The position numbers were made by a program, and so were the translations under genes. From Oscillospiraceae bacterium (GTDB lineage Bacteria > Bacillota > Clostridia > Oscillospirales > SIG519): a DNA stretch of 55,352 nt. Every line of letters starts with the position of its first letter. Positions within the stretch are counted from its first letter, which is position 1. Location of the stretch: assembly GCA_015067255.1 (NCBI GenBank), contig SVMS01000009.1:1-55352 (forward strand), written 5' to 3'. Shown piece by piece: positions 45,331-53,997 of this stretch. The notes beneath the pieces are model-generated. The model saw only the letters and a program-made list of their open reading frames with translations. It made no database searches and had not been told where the DNA came from.

Positions 45331-45504
45331 TCAACCCTCTTCTTCATATTTTTTCAAAAGCTTTAGTTTTTCTTCAAGCAAAATCTTTTTATCCATACTA
45401 ACATATATACATTCCTTGCACATTCCCGAAATATCTATACTTATTTTTTCAAGTTCGCACTTCCCCTTGTTTTGATAAATACAAAAACAGTTTTCACAAT
45501 TCAT
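45331..45504 (-). CDS. Cys-rich mini-protein, 57 residues (intact copy)
   Basis: ATG at 45504 lies 5 bases after GGTG and the frame closes with TGA at 45331. The product starts MNCENCFCIYQNKGKCELEK and later has ISGMCKECIYVSM, giving cysteines C3, C6, C8, C16, C29 and C32: two CxxC pairs suited to binding zinc or an Fe-S cluster. A Lys/Glu/Leu-rich helix (LLEEKLKLLKKYEEEG) follows. A frameshifted homologue lies at 23343-23517 and a remnant at 46604-46650, each beside an XRE gene. Function unknown; an accessory or anti-repressor partner is one possibility. Confidence 0.75.
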   Translation of the reverse strand: MNCENCFCIYQNKGKCELEKISIDISGMCKECIYVSMDKKILLEEKLKLLKKYEEEG

Positions 45505-45638
45505 AACATCACCTTAAAATAAATATTTTTTCATTTATTATAAACTATTATTAACTAAAAGTAAACAATAATGCAATTGTATATTATAATAATTATTTCG
45601 TTTTTTCGGTAAAATATAATTAGAAGGAAGGCGAAATA

Positions 45639-45869
45639 ATGAAAACAGAATTTTCAGATAAATATATTACTCTCGGACTAAAGATTGCATATTATCGAAA
45701 AAAGGCAGGCTATACACAGGAATATTTTGCTGAGCTTATTGAAAAAAGTGTCAGCTTCGTGGGACAGGTGGAAGGCACCGGAACAGTTCGAGGGGTCTCC
45801 CTTGAAACTCTATTCAAAATGGCAAAAGTCTTAAATGTTTCTCCCGCTAAGCTGTTAGAAGATGATTAA
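45639..45869 (+). CDS. XRE-family regulator divergent from the Cys-rich mini-gene
   Basis: A 76-residue protein that is one HTH domain (KAGYTQEYFAELIEKSVSFV) with a short tail (SPAKLLEDD). AGAAGGAAGG precedes ATG. The mini-gene 135 bp away is transcribed in the opposite direction from a shared AT-rich control region. A second XRE gene follows on the same strand. Confidence 0.88.
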   Translation: MKTEFSDKYITLGLKIAYYRKKAGYTQEYFAELIEKSVSFVGQVEGTGTVRGVSLETLFKMAKVLNVSPAKLLEDD

Positions 45870-45879
45870 AGAAAAAAGC

Positions 45880-45908
45880 AGTTCTATAATATTTTATATC
45901 ATAGAACT
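45880..45908 (+). promoter_or_regulatory. Inverted repeat between two XRE genes
   Basis: AGTTCTAT and ATAGAACT pair across a 13-base AT-rich centre. It overlaps a TATAAT at 45885 and has only a short T-run after it, so it could be an operator for the downstream XRE gene or a weak terminator. Confidence 0.45.
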
Positions 45909-45923
45909 TTTAGGGGGATAACA

Positions 45924-46289
45924 ATGTTTGATTTCGGACTCCGTATTCAGCAGTTGCGAATAAGTCATAATTTGACACAGGAAGAATTAGGCAAGAAAAT
46001 AGGCAGAAGTAAATCCGTAGTGTGCGGATATGAAAACAATACAGCAATTCCGCCGTTAGAGGTGTTGACACAATTAGCGGTTATCTTCAATGTTTCTCTC
46101 GACTACCTTGTGGGTATTGATAAAAATGAAATGGTATCTCTTTCGGGACTTAATCAAAAACAAAGGGAATTAATAAATATTTTAATCAGTGAATTGAAAA
46201 GCCCGACAGTCAACTATCAAGGCTTGACAGAAAAAGAACAGGATATACTCAACCGCATAATGATTGAATTTCATAAAAAGCATAAATAA
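45924..46289 (+). CDS. XRE-family regulator with C-terminal helical domain
   Basis: A 121-residue protein with an N-terminal HTH (NLTQEELGKKIGRSKSVVCG, then YENNTAIPPLEVLTQLAVIF) followed by FNVSLDYLVGIDK and a helical tail (LTEKEQDILNRIMIEFHKKH), the usual layout of small repressors such as ImmR/Cro types. AGGGGGATAAC precedes ATG. It lies 54 bp after another XRE gene and ends in a strong terminator. Confidence 0.9.
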   Translation: MFDFGLRIQQLRISHNLTQEELGKKIGRSKSVVCGYENNTAIPPLEVLTQLAVIFNVSLDYLVGIDKNEMVSLSGLNQKQRELINILISELKSPTVNYQGLTEKEQDILNRIMIEFHKKHK

Positions 46290-46290
46290 T

Positions 46291-46329
46291 AGAAAAAAGC
46301 AAGAACGAAATTTTTCGTTCTTGCTTTTT
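46291..46329 (+). terminator. Terminator after the second XRE gene
   Basis: AAAAAAGCAAGAACGAAA pairs with TTTCGTTCTTGCTTTTT, a long stem with T-run right after the stop. It leads directly into a family A repeat. Confidence 0.9.
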
Positions 46330-46330
46330 A

Positions 46331-46505
46331 ATGAATTGCGAAGCAATTTAATTCATGGAGTGAAGCGAGAATTCATGGCGCAAGCCAATTCATGATGCAA
46401 AGCATCAATTCATTTTTTAATGAATTGCAATCTACGATTGCATGAATTGAAAGTAAATACTTTCATGAATTACCTACGGCATGAACTGTGCCCAAGAGCA
46501 CATTA
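46331..46505 (+). repeat. Repeat family A, complete block
   Basis: Same orientation and slot order as 7700-7877, with slot differences: GCGAAGC for GCTTTGC, CGCAAGC for CATCAGC, GAAAGT AAAT ACTTTC, and TGTGC..GCACA with a longer loop. No gene occurs between 46290 and the XRE at 46731 except the mini-gene remnant. Confidence 0.85.
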
Positions 46506-46603
46506 TTACAAATATAGTATATCGCAAAATTCCGACTGTTTCAATAGGTCATTTTCACATTTTTCCGACACTTTTTGATATATAACACCACATTTTTCTT
46601 GTG

Positions 46604-46650
46604 TTGCTGCGCAATTCATACTATCACCTTAAAATAAATATTTTTTAAAT
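46604..46650 (-). pseudogene. Remnant of a third Cys-rich mini-gene (leader only)
   Basis: TGCTGCGCAATTCAT is followed at once by ACTATCACCTTAAAATAAAT. In the intact locus the first sequence lies just past the stop (45312-45325) and the second is the ribosome-binding leader (45505 on). The coding part between the two ATTCAT copies is missing, as if deleted by recombination between the short direct repeats. An XRE gene lies on the far side, as in the other two loci. Confidence 0.6.
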
Positions 46651-46678
46651 TATAACATTTTATTATTTATTACGCAAG

Positions 46679-46690
46679 TGCGTATACGCA
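46679..46690. promoter_or_regulatory. Perfect palindrome upstream of an XRE gene
   Basis: TGCGTATACGCA is a 12-bp perfect inverted repeat, with ACGCAA words on either side, about 40 bp before the start of the XRE gene at 46731. It is a candidate operator. Confidence 0.5.
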
Positions 46691-46730
46691 ACAGTGTAAA
46701 ATTACATACAATATTTTTGAGGTGAAAATA

Positions 46731-46973
46731 ATGAACGTCAAAGATGTTGTTGCTGAAAGATTTAAAACCTTATGTGAGGAAAGAAACATTAAAATAAACG
46801 AGCTTGCAAATATTTCGGGAGTTACTCCCTCAACGGCATACAGTATGATGGATAAGGAAAGACGGGATATATCAATTACCACAATTAAAAAGTTTTGCGA
46901 CGGATTGGAAATAACCTTAGGTGAGTTCTTCTCTACCCCTGAATTCGACAGTTTAGAGCAAGAGATCAAGTAA
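46731..46973 (+). CDS. XRE-family regulator, paralogue of the one at 5131
   Basis: An 80-residue HTH protein (INELANISGVTPSTAYSMMD) ending FDSLEQEIK. ATG at 46731 follows GAGGTG by 6 bases. It aligns end to end with the XRE at 5131-5373 (LCDGLDITITEFF versus FCDGLEITLGEFF). The mini-gene remnant lies upstream in the divergent position. Confidence 0.88.
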   Translation: MNVKDVVAERFKTLCEERNIKINELANISGVTPSTAYSMMDKERRDISITTIKKFCDGLEITLGEFFSTPEFDSLEQEIK

Positions 46974-47041
46974 AAATCTAACACGCTAACGGCAAATCAA
47001 AATAGCAGATATTTGAGGCTTCGCCTCTTTCAACTATTATC

Positions 47042-47080
47042 TAAAAAAGCAAGAACGGTTTCCGCTCTTGCTTTTTTAAT
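47042..47080. terminator. Convergent terminator between XRE and M48 genes
   Basis: AAAAAAGCAAGAACGG pairs with CCGCTCTTGCTTTTTT with one mismatch. It lies in the 125-bp convergent gap, with A and T runs that suit both strands. Confidence 0.85.
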
Positions 47081-47098
47081 GAGTTGTATAAAGGTAAA

Positions 47099-49390
47099 TT
47101 ATTCTTCGCTTACATCTGTGTTTTCCTCTGCCCTCCATACAAGAGCACCGGGGATTTTTTCTACACTGACCTCTGTAATTCCGTTATAATCAAACAGTCC
47201 AAACTGATGCGAGGAAAAGGTATCTAAAAATCTGAAAATTTTATCCATTATCCTTCCTTTTGTGTTTTCATCGGTGTAGTAAGAAAATCTGATAATTACA
47301 TCGCTTACGGTGAAATTTTCATTTATTGTTTTGCGCAGTAAATATATGCGTTTTATTTCCCCCTCATCTATTGAGGAAATAAAGCTTAATATTTCATCAA
47401 GCATACCCTCGGGAAGCTTCTCCGGAGACAGCTTGTCATTTTTTTGAATAACATTTATACAACTGTAAATATCTTTATTTTTCTGTGCTAAGTCAACAGC
47501 TCTTTCGCGGTATAAGTCAAGCTCTTTTTGATTTCCCGTAAGACAGCAAAAGTGGCCTATTACACCTAATCCTCCGTCTATATAATTATGGTTGTCATAT
47601 ATTGCCTTATACACATATTCCAAGCCTTGTTCGTCGAATTTATGTAGCAAAATAAAGCCCTTTATAAAATAAGCGTAAGCAGCGGTATGTATCGGGGTTT
47701 CTGATATTACTCTGTCACACAGCTCCTCAATTTCGCTGCGACGTCCCAGTATGTTTAAAGCTTCAATTACAGAGGAATATTGCTCGGCAATAATTGGCTT
47801 GCCTTCTTGCTCCCAATTTTCAACTAAATTTTTTTGCTTGATATAATATTCCTCGCGTAGCTCCGAATAATTTTCCGAAACTTGCTTTTTAATTAAGATA
47901 TCTATAAAATCTATTGCCTTTTCCGCTTCCTCTTTTAAAGCAGGGGATTTTTCATTTCCCAAAAGTGAATATTTTTCAATTCCCAGCATCTTAAAGCGTT
48001 GGCTTAAAATCGGATGAGATGAGGAACGGGATTGAATTTCCTTTTTTGCGAGCTCAATCCAAAGCTCCTTACGCTCAGCCTGTAATTCTTTAAAGGAATT
48101 TAAAGAGGTTCGCAGGGTGTAATTTTCACAGCTTTCCGGTTCATATAAACAGGGAAAATCCATAGCGTCTCTTTCCCATTCGTATTTATTGTAAAAATCA
48201 ATTTTCAACAAAGCTGAGGCGGCACACTCAGGCTTGCCTGATTTGAGCATAGCTTTGTCGGAATCTGACTCAAAGCATAGAGAAGCGGCGTATTGATAAA
48301 GATTGAATCTGAAATTATAAAGGCCGTCGGGAAAGCTAAACAAAACATTCGTAAGCCAAGATAAATAAGTGTTATTACAGCCGGAAGAAATCCAAGTATT
48401 ATAACTGTAGCATTTGTTTATTTTCTTATTTTTTAAAGTGACGTGCTCGAATTCGTGTAAAAATATACACACAAGCTCTTCCTCTGACAATATATCAAGC
48501 AAGATTACGCCGATTTGTACTGAATAGGTATCGCCGACCTCCATAATTCCCGCATTACAGTCGCCTGTTAAAGCTATTTTTATATTCTTTTTACAGTTGC
48601 TTATATCAGCAGCACGGCGGGCAAGTCTGTAAAGCTCGGGATAATCCTCTTGTGAAACATAACTTTCGTGCTTGAAAAGTTCCTTGTCTTGTGTAAATTT
48701 TATACGGGAGAGAACGGCAGTAAATATAAGTGTAGGAAATATCAAATATATAATACCATCATTAACCGGAGATATTCCGGCGGACAAGGAAAATAATATT
48801 CCCGCCAACCCTAAAAGAGCAGTATAAATATTTGAAAAAAGCTTTGAAATTTTTAAATTTAAAAATAGCTTCCTTTTTTTCTTTTCTATATTTTCACGGT
48901 GAGCTACAAAGTAGTTTTGCCAATAGTCCACCTTTTTATTTTTAAAAAAATGTAATATAATTTTTTCAGTTAACATATTAAAGGGAAACATAAAAACTAC
49001 AAAAATAAGGGAAAAAGAAAAAACATATTCGGCTATTGCTTTCGTTTGGTTTGAGGCATATATTCCAATTAAAATACCTAAAGTAATTAGCACAATTGTC
49101 AGTATGGCAGAGCATATTATTATTTTACTGTTCAGAGGGGAAAGTTCTCTTTGTTCTTCCGGCTCCATTGTGCTGTTAGAACCATTTCTTAAATTTTTTG
49201 TATATTTTGAAATATAATATATAAGCATTCCCAGTGTAATTATTTCGGATATTATAAAAATAACAAATATAAATTTGTCCATAACAGTAAAATCGTATGT
49301 TTCACGCCCACCGGTTAAAACAAATGTTACAAATATCATTGCGAACATAACCATACCGCATACAATGCTGTTTAAAAGATTTTTATTCAT
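47099..49390 (-). CDS. M48-type membrane zinc metallopeptidase with C-terminal repeats
   Basis: A 763-residue protein with about six hydrophobic segments before residue 230, then a peptidase domain with HEFEH (312-316) as the zinc motif and E374 in FESDSDKA as the third ligand, the Ste24/HtpX pattern. The C-terminal 300 residues are helical and resemble degenerate TPR-type repeats. GGAGG precedes ATG. M48 enzymes work in membrane-protein quality control; the long C-terminal part is unusual, and its role is unknown. The gene runs head-on to replication and is flanked by repeat blocks. Confidence 0.82.
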   Translation of the reverse strand: MNKNLLNSIVCGMVMFAMIFVTFVLTGGRETYDFTVMDKFIFVIFIISEIITLGMLIYYISKYTKNLRNGSNSTMEPEEQRELSPLNSKIIICSAILTIVLITLGILIGIYASNQTKAIAEYVFSFSLIFVVFMFPFNMLTEKIILHFFKNKKVDYWQNYFVAHRENIEKKKRKLFLNLKISKLFSNIYTALLGLAGILFSLSAGISPVNDGIIYLIFPTLIFTAVLSRIKFTQDKELFKHESYVSQEDYPELYRLARRAADISNCKKNIKIALTGDCNAGIMEVGDTYSVQIGVILLDILSEEELVCIFLHEFEHVTLKNKKINKCYSYNTWISSGCNNTYLSWLTNVLFSFPDGLYNFRFNLYQYAASLCFESDSDKAMLKSGKPECAASALLKIDFYNKYEWERDAMDFPCLYEPESCENYTLRTSLNSFKELQAERKELWIELAKKEIQSRSSSHPILSQRFKMLGIEKYSLLGNEKSPALKEEAEKAIDFIDILIKKQVSENYSELREEYYIKQKNLVENWEQEGKPIIAEQYSSVIEALNILGRRSEIEELCDRVISETPIHTAAYAYFIKGFILLHKFDEQGLEYVYKAIYDNHNYIDGGLGVIGHFCCLTGNQKELDLYRERAVDLAQKNKDIYSCINVIQKNDKLSPEKLPEGMLDEILSFISSIDEGEIKRIYLLRKTINENFTVSDVIIRFSYYTDENTKGRIMDKIFRFLDTFSSHQFGLFDYNGITEVSVEKIPGALVWRAEENTDVSEE

Positions 49391-49466
49391 TTTTATATAT
49401 ACCTCCGTAATTATTTTTACTCTTTACACTGACTGTTTTTCGTTCTTGCTTTTTTAATGAATTATA

Positions 49467-49690
49467 TAAAGCTAAATTATTCCGCTTTGCTTCATAGCTA
49501 AATAACTCCTTCGGAGTAGCTAAATAAAATTCGCCTTATAGCTGACCGCAGGTCAATTTAGCTACAAAGTAATTTAGCGTGCGTTAGCACATTTAGCTCG
49601 CGTAAGCGAATTTAGCTAAATTTTAAACTTTGTTTAAAGCTGCATTTTCTTGCTTTGCTCCATGAATTGAATTGCTGTGCAATTCATTAC
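49467..49690 (+). repeat. Repeat family B, copy 3, with a family A fragment
   Basis: AGCTAAAT/ATTTAGCT words with slots AACTCCTTCGGAGT, GACC GCA GGTC, CAAAGT, GTGC GTTA GCAC and CGCG TAAG CG. From 49660 it passes into a family A fragment (TGAATTGAATTGCTGTGCAA). A half of the GCAAGAAC hairpin lies at 49438-49453. No gene occurs between 49391 and 49686. Confidence 0.85.
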
Positions 49691-51423
49691 TTTGTAGGTT
49701 CTTTAGGAGTTACAAAAAGTGTTTTATTATTTGTATATATAACCATTCCGGCTTTTGCGCCTGAGGGCTTTTTGACGTGCTTTACAAGGGCAAAGTCTAC
49801 AGGCACGTTTGTTCCCTTGCTTGCTTTAGAGTAAAATGCTGCAAGCTGTGCAGCCTCGAAAATTGCCTGCTCGCTTACTTTGTCCTCTTTTGCTTTTACT
49901 ATAACGTGGCTTCCTGCAAAATCCTTGACGTGAAGCCATATATCCGTTTTGGAAGCCCATTTGAGAGTAAGCCAATCGTTTTGGAAATTGTTTTTGCCGA
50001 CGAAAATCTCAAAGCCGTCAGAGCTTGTAAAGTGCATCGGGCTCATAACCTCTTTTTCCTTGCGCTTGTTTATGGTCGATGCTCTTTTTATATAGCCGCT
50101 CTGATAAAGCTCCTGACGTATCTGACCTATCTCCTTTTCAGTTTCTACCTTGGTGAGAGAATCAAGTACGCTGTCTAAATATTTTAGCTCCTCTATGCCC
50201 TTTTCTATCTCACTTTTTAAATACTCTGCGGAATTTAATCTCTTTTTATACTCTTTGTAATACTTTTGAGCGTTCTGAGCAGGTGAAAAAGAGGGGTTTA
50301 GCTCAATAGAAATCAGCTCACCGTCGCCGAAAATATTTTCAAGCTTTACTGAGTGCGCCTTTTGGAGCCTATATAAATTTGCGCTTAGCAAATCGCCGTA
50401 GAGCTTGAATTTTTCACATTCTGCGCTCTGTTCAAGCTCGAGCTTCTGGCGCTGAGTTTTTTTGATAATTCTGTCCTGAGCATTTGATAAAATCTTTAAA
50501 ATATCACTTGTTTTCTGATGAATACGGCTTATTTTTTCACGGGTTTCGTAAAAGCTGTCAAGCAGTGCAGAAAAGCTTTCTGCGCTATCGGAAAGCATAG
50601 AAGCGCCGTATTGATGAATATTGGTAAAGGAAAATTCAAAGGGCTTTTTATCGGGCAAGGAATGAAGAATTACAGGGGTATAGCTTTTGTTTTTCACTTT
50701 TTCGCTAAGACGGCTGAGGAAAAAGGCAAGCTTATCCCTTTGCGCCTCCGTCAAATCGGAAACAAGGGTATCTGTAGCACCACAGCAAAGGAAAGACAGC
50801 TCTCTTGCAATAAGGGGCGAAAAGCCCTGAAAGCTTTCGAGCAAAGCCTTATCTGTTCTCATATCGGGAAGAGAGTCAACAATCCCTTTAAAATCTTCAT
50901 TTTGAGCGATATCAAGCTTATTTTGTGCAGGGGGAAGAGAATAAAGCATACCGGGTAAAACTTGCCTTTGGGCAGAAACAGTCAAATCTACACGCTTGAT
51001 GCTGTCAATAATTTTATTGTTGGCATCTGTAAAAATAATATTGCTGTGCCTTCCCATAATCTCAATATGAAGCTTTTTAAGAGTTCTTTCCCCGAAATCG
51101 TCAAAGCCTTCAAAAACAAGTACGGCAATACGCTCGAAGCCCTGTTGCTGAATGTCGCAAAGACGTGCGCCTGCAAGATGCTTTCTCAGAAGCATACAAA
51201 ACATAGGGGGAGAAGCGGGATTTTCAAAGGAAAGGTCAGTAAAATGAAGTCTTGGCGCATTTGCGCTTGCCGATAAAAGAAGCCTCTTGCTCTCGCCGCC
51301 CGAGCGTAAAAGCAAAACAAGACAATCGCTTTGGGGTTGATACACCTTATCAACCTTTGCGCCGATAGAAATTGATTTAATTTCATTTAATAAGGCGTTT
51401 AAAAAAATGCCGTCAAAAGCCAC
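49687..51423 (-). CDS. rqcH: NFACT protein RqcH (ribosome quality control, Fbp/FbpA family)
   Basis: A 578-residue NFACT protein that adds C-terminal alanine tails to peptides stalled on large ribosomal subunits. GTG at 51423 is chosen because GGGGAG lies 8 bases upstream and the protein then starts VAFDGIFLNALLNEI, as homologues do. The N domain has SPPMFCMLLRKHLAG, the middle is a long coiled coil, and the C-terminal NFACT-R holds WLHVKDFAGSHVIVKAKED. The residue pair at 97-98 is Glu-Arg, where Bacillus RqcH has Asp-Arg. It lies downstream of rny beyond a repeat block. Confidence 0.92.
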   Translation of the reverse strand: MAFDGIFLNALLNEIKSISIGAKVDKVYQPQSDCLVLLLRSGGESKRLLLSASANAPRLHFTDLSFENPASPPMFCMLLRKHLAGARLCDIQQQGFERIAVLVFEGFDDFGERTLKKLHIEIMGRHSNIIFTDANNKIIDSIKRVDLTVSAQRQVLPGMLYSLPPAQNKLDIAQNEDFKGIVDSLPDMRTDKALLESFQGFSPLIARELSFLCCGATDTLVSDLTEAQRDKLAFFLSRLSEKVKNKSYTPVILHSLPDKKPFEFSFTNIHQYGASMLSDSAESFSALLDSFYETREKISRIHQKTSDILKILSNAQDRIIKKTQRQKLELEQSAECEKFKLYGDLLSANLYRLQKAHSVKLENIFGDGELISIELNPSFSPAQNAQKYYKEYKKRLNSAEYLKSEIEKGIEELKYLDSVLDSLTKVETEKEIGQIRQELYQSGYIKRASTINKRKEKEVMSPMHFTSSDGFEIFVGKNNFQNDWLTLKWASKTDIWLHVKDFAGSHVIVKAKEDKVSEQAIFEAAQLAAFYSKASKGTNVPVDFALVKHVKKPSGAKAGMVIYTNNKTLFVTPKEPTK

Positions 51424-51435
51424 TGTAAACACTCC

Positions 51436-51636
51436 CCTTTCCAAAAACTCGGCGAAGCCGAATAAAACTGCCAAAGGCAATAAAACTCGGCGAAGCCGAA
51501 TAAAACTGCGAGACTTTCGTATAAAAAGTCTCGCAAATAAGTTTTTGTCTATTAAGTGATATTTCTGCCGTTGGCACAAGTGATATTCTATTTGCCAAGG
51601 CAAATAGAGTTGCAGAAATGTTCGCTAAGAACATTT
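51436..51636. repeat. Repeat family F (AATAAAACT and GTGATATT words)
   Basis: AATAAAACT occurs three times, separated by CGGCGAAGCCG, GCC AAA GGC and CGGCGAAGCCG, then GCGAGACTTT..AAAGTCTCGC. From 51555 GTGATATT alternates with TGCCGTTGGCA and CTATTTGCC AAGGCAAATAG, ending in GAAATGTTC..GAACATTTC. It lies between rny and rqcH on the minus strand. No gene is visible. Confidence 0.8.
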
Positions 51637-53178
51637 CTACTTTGCGTAATCTATTGCACGGCTCTCTCTGATAATATGAACTTTAATCTGTCCGGGATAT
51701 TCAAGCTCATTTTCAATCTTGGAAACGATTTCTCTCGCCATTAAGGGCAGAGTATCGTCCTGAACATTTTCGGGGCTGACCATAATACGAATTTCACGTC
51801 CTGCCTGAATAGCAAAGGACTTGTCAACACCTGAGAATGAGTTTGCAATTTCTTCAAGCTTTTCAAGACGCTTAATGTAATTTTCAAGATTTTCACGTCT
51901 TGCGCCGGGACGGGCTGCAGAAACAGCGTCAGCAGCCTGAACAAGAGCTGCAATAACTGTTTTACATTCAACATCGCCGTGATGCGCCTGTATAGCGTGG
52001 ATAACTTCGTTGTTTTCTTTGTATTTTCTCGCTACATCTACGCCGATTTCAACGTGTGAGCCGTCGATTTCGTGGTCAAGAGCCTTGCCCAAGTCGTGTA
52101 AAAGACCTGCCCGTTTTGCAAGGTTAACGTCAACACCAAGCTCGGAAGCCATAATTCCGGAGATATAGGCAACCTCAACTGCGTGATTAAGCACGTTCTG
52201 ACCGTAGCTGGTACGGTAACGCAAACGTCCGAGAATTTTGATAAGCTCGGGATGTAAACCGTGAACGCCTGTTTCAAAAGCGGCACGCTCACCCTCTGCC
52301 TTGATATATGCCTCAACTTCTTTGCGGCACTTTTCAACTGTTTCTTCAATGCGGGTGGGATGAATTCTTCCGTCGGAAATAAGCTTTTCAAGAGTCTGTC
52401 TTGCTATTTCACGCCTTACAGGGTCAAAGCAAGACAGAGTAATTGCCTCGGGAGTATCGTCAATAATAAGGTCAACTCCTGTGAGTGTTTCAATCGCTCT
52501 GATATTTCTTCCTTCACGGCCGATAATTCTGCCCTTCATTTCGTCATTGGGTAATGAAACAACCGAAACGGTTGCCTCTGAAACAAAATCAGATGCGCAA
52601 CGCTGAATAGCAAGAGATATAACCTCTCTCGCCTTTGCCTCTGATGTATCTTTAATTTCCTGTTCTATTTCTTTTATCTTAACAGCAGCTTCGTGACGAA
52701 CCTGCGCCTCAAGAGTTTTGAGTAAAAAGTCTTTTGCCTGTTCTGCAGTAAGACCTGAAATTTTTTCCAGCATACTCAGCTGGCTCTTTTTAATATCATT
52801 TACCTCAGCCTGAGTATTTTCAACCTCTTTTATTTTGTTTAAAAGGTTATTTTCCTTAGTTTCAATAGAGTCATTTCTCTTATCTAACTGCTCTTCCTTT
52901 TGCTGAAGCCATCTTTCCTGACGGGAAACCTCGTTTCTGCGCTCCTTGATTTCCTTCTCGGCTTCTGCTCTATTTTTATGGATTTCTTCTTTTGCTTCGA
53001 TTAAAGCTTCTTTTTTCTTTGTTTCTGCTGTTTTAATCGCATTATTTACTATTCTCTTTGCCTCTTCTTCAGCACTTCCGATTTTGCCTTCTGCAATCTT
53101 TTTTCTATAGAAAGTGCCAAGGGCAAAGCCTAAAATTAAAGCAACAATGCCTATAGCAATCATAATAATTATATCCAT
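51637..53178 (-). CDS. rny: Ribonuclease Y
   Basis: A 513-residue membrane-anchored endoribonuclease that initiates mRNA decay in Firmicutes. An N-terminal transmembrane helix ([19 protein letters not shown]) is followed by a long coiled coil to about residue 200, a KH domain with [20 protein letters not shown], and an HD domain with [17 protein letters not shown]. Length is as expected (about 515). ymdB, its usual neighbour, is on the other arm of this window. Confidence 0.96.
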   Translation of the reverse strand: MDIIIMIAIGIVALILGFALGTFYRKKIAEGKIGSAEEEAKRIVNNAIKTAETKKKEALIEAKEEIHKNRAEAEKEIKERRNEVSRQERWLQQKEEQLDKRNDSIETKENNLLNKIKEVENTQAEVNDIKKSQLSMLEKISGLTAEQAKDFLLKTLEAQVRHEAAVKIKEIEQEIKDTSEAKAREVISLAIQRCASDFVSEATVSVVSLPNDEMKGRIIGREGRNIRAIETLTGVDLIIDDTPEAITLSCFDPVRREIARQTLEKLISDGRIHPTRIEETVEKCRKEVEAYIKAEGERAAFETGVHGLHPELIKILGRLRYRTSYGQNVLNHAVEVAYISGIMASELGVDVNLAKRAGLLHDLGKALDHEIDGSHVEIGVDVARKYKENNEVIHAIQAHHGDVECKTVIAALVQAADAVSAARPGARRENLENYIKRLEKLEEIANSFSGVDKSFAIQAGREIRIMVSPENVQDDTLPLMAREIVSKIENELEYPGQIKVHIIRESRAIDYAK

Positions 53179-53433
53179 TAAATTATATTTTTACACCTCC
53201 AATAAAAATTTATCAAACTGTCAATATTTTTAAGAAACAGAAAAGTAAACGGCAATAATAAAAAGACGGGTACTTCTTAAAATTCCGCAAAATACACTTA
53301 TTATATTTTAACTGTTATGCAATAGGTTTGTCAAGTATTTTTTTGTTAAATGTTTTTTAACGCAATTATTTAAAAACAGGACAAAAATATCCGCTTATGT
53401 TATTGCAAAGACCTTTTTATTGGACAGATAGTG

Positions 53434-53442
53434 TGATATAAT
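53434..53442 (+). promoter_or_regulatory. Extended -10 promoter element
   Basis: TGATATAAT has the TGn extension before TATAAT, 21 bp before the start of the hypothetical gene at 53463. A -35 box is not clear. Confidence 0.5.
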
Positions 53443-53462
53443 GCGTTTAAGAGGTGAAGAAA

Positions 53463-53897
53463 ATGTTTTGTGAAATATCGGAGCAAGAGTTTTTAGCAAG
53501 AAAAAATACACCGATTGAATATATCGGAATATGCGAGCTTGCTTGGCTGATAGATGATAACCTACTGGATTGTGAAGGAATCATTGTAGCTTTTACTGAC
53601 AAGCAGTATCTTATTAAAAGCAAAGCAATCGGTGAAGATGATTATGAGTTTTTTTACTATGAATTTTCTCAACCGTACGATTGCAGAAAAATTCTCTCTT
53701 CAAACGACGAACCGATTTATTTTACCAGAAAAGATGAGGAAGAGAATTCTTTTCGTATGTTGCGTTTCCAAATTGGAAAACGCCCCCTTGTCGCAACGGC
53801 AAATGATGACGGATTTCTTTCAATAGGTATCTCTCATTGGGACCTTAATGACGAGTGGGTAGACTTTGAAAACGATAATCTGCTGAATGACGAATAA
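53463..53897 (+). CDS. Hypothetical acidic protein
   Basis: A 144-residue soluble protein, rich in acidic and aromatic residues (DDYEFFYYEFSQPYDCRKIL). ATG at 53463 follows GAGGTG by 6 bases. No domain recognised. It precedes the WG-repeat gene by 100 bp on the same strand; the WG protein has similar acidic, Tyr-rich composition, so the two may be functionally linked or immunity-like partners, but this is speculation. Confidence 0.75.
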   Translation: MFCEISEQEFLARKNTPIEYIGICELAWLIDDNLLDCEGIIVAFTDKQYLIKSKAIGEDDYEFFYYEFSQPYDCRKILSSNDEPIYFTRKDEEENSFRMLRFQIGKRPLVATANDDGFLSIGISHWDLNDEWVDFENDNLLNDE

Positions 53898-53997
53898 TTT
53901 CCGCTTTTGCAAAGCATAGGCGGATATATGACAATTCCTCTTTTGCAAAGGTTCAAGAGCTCTGCAAGGTAATTTATGAAGATTTGGTGGTGACAGT

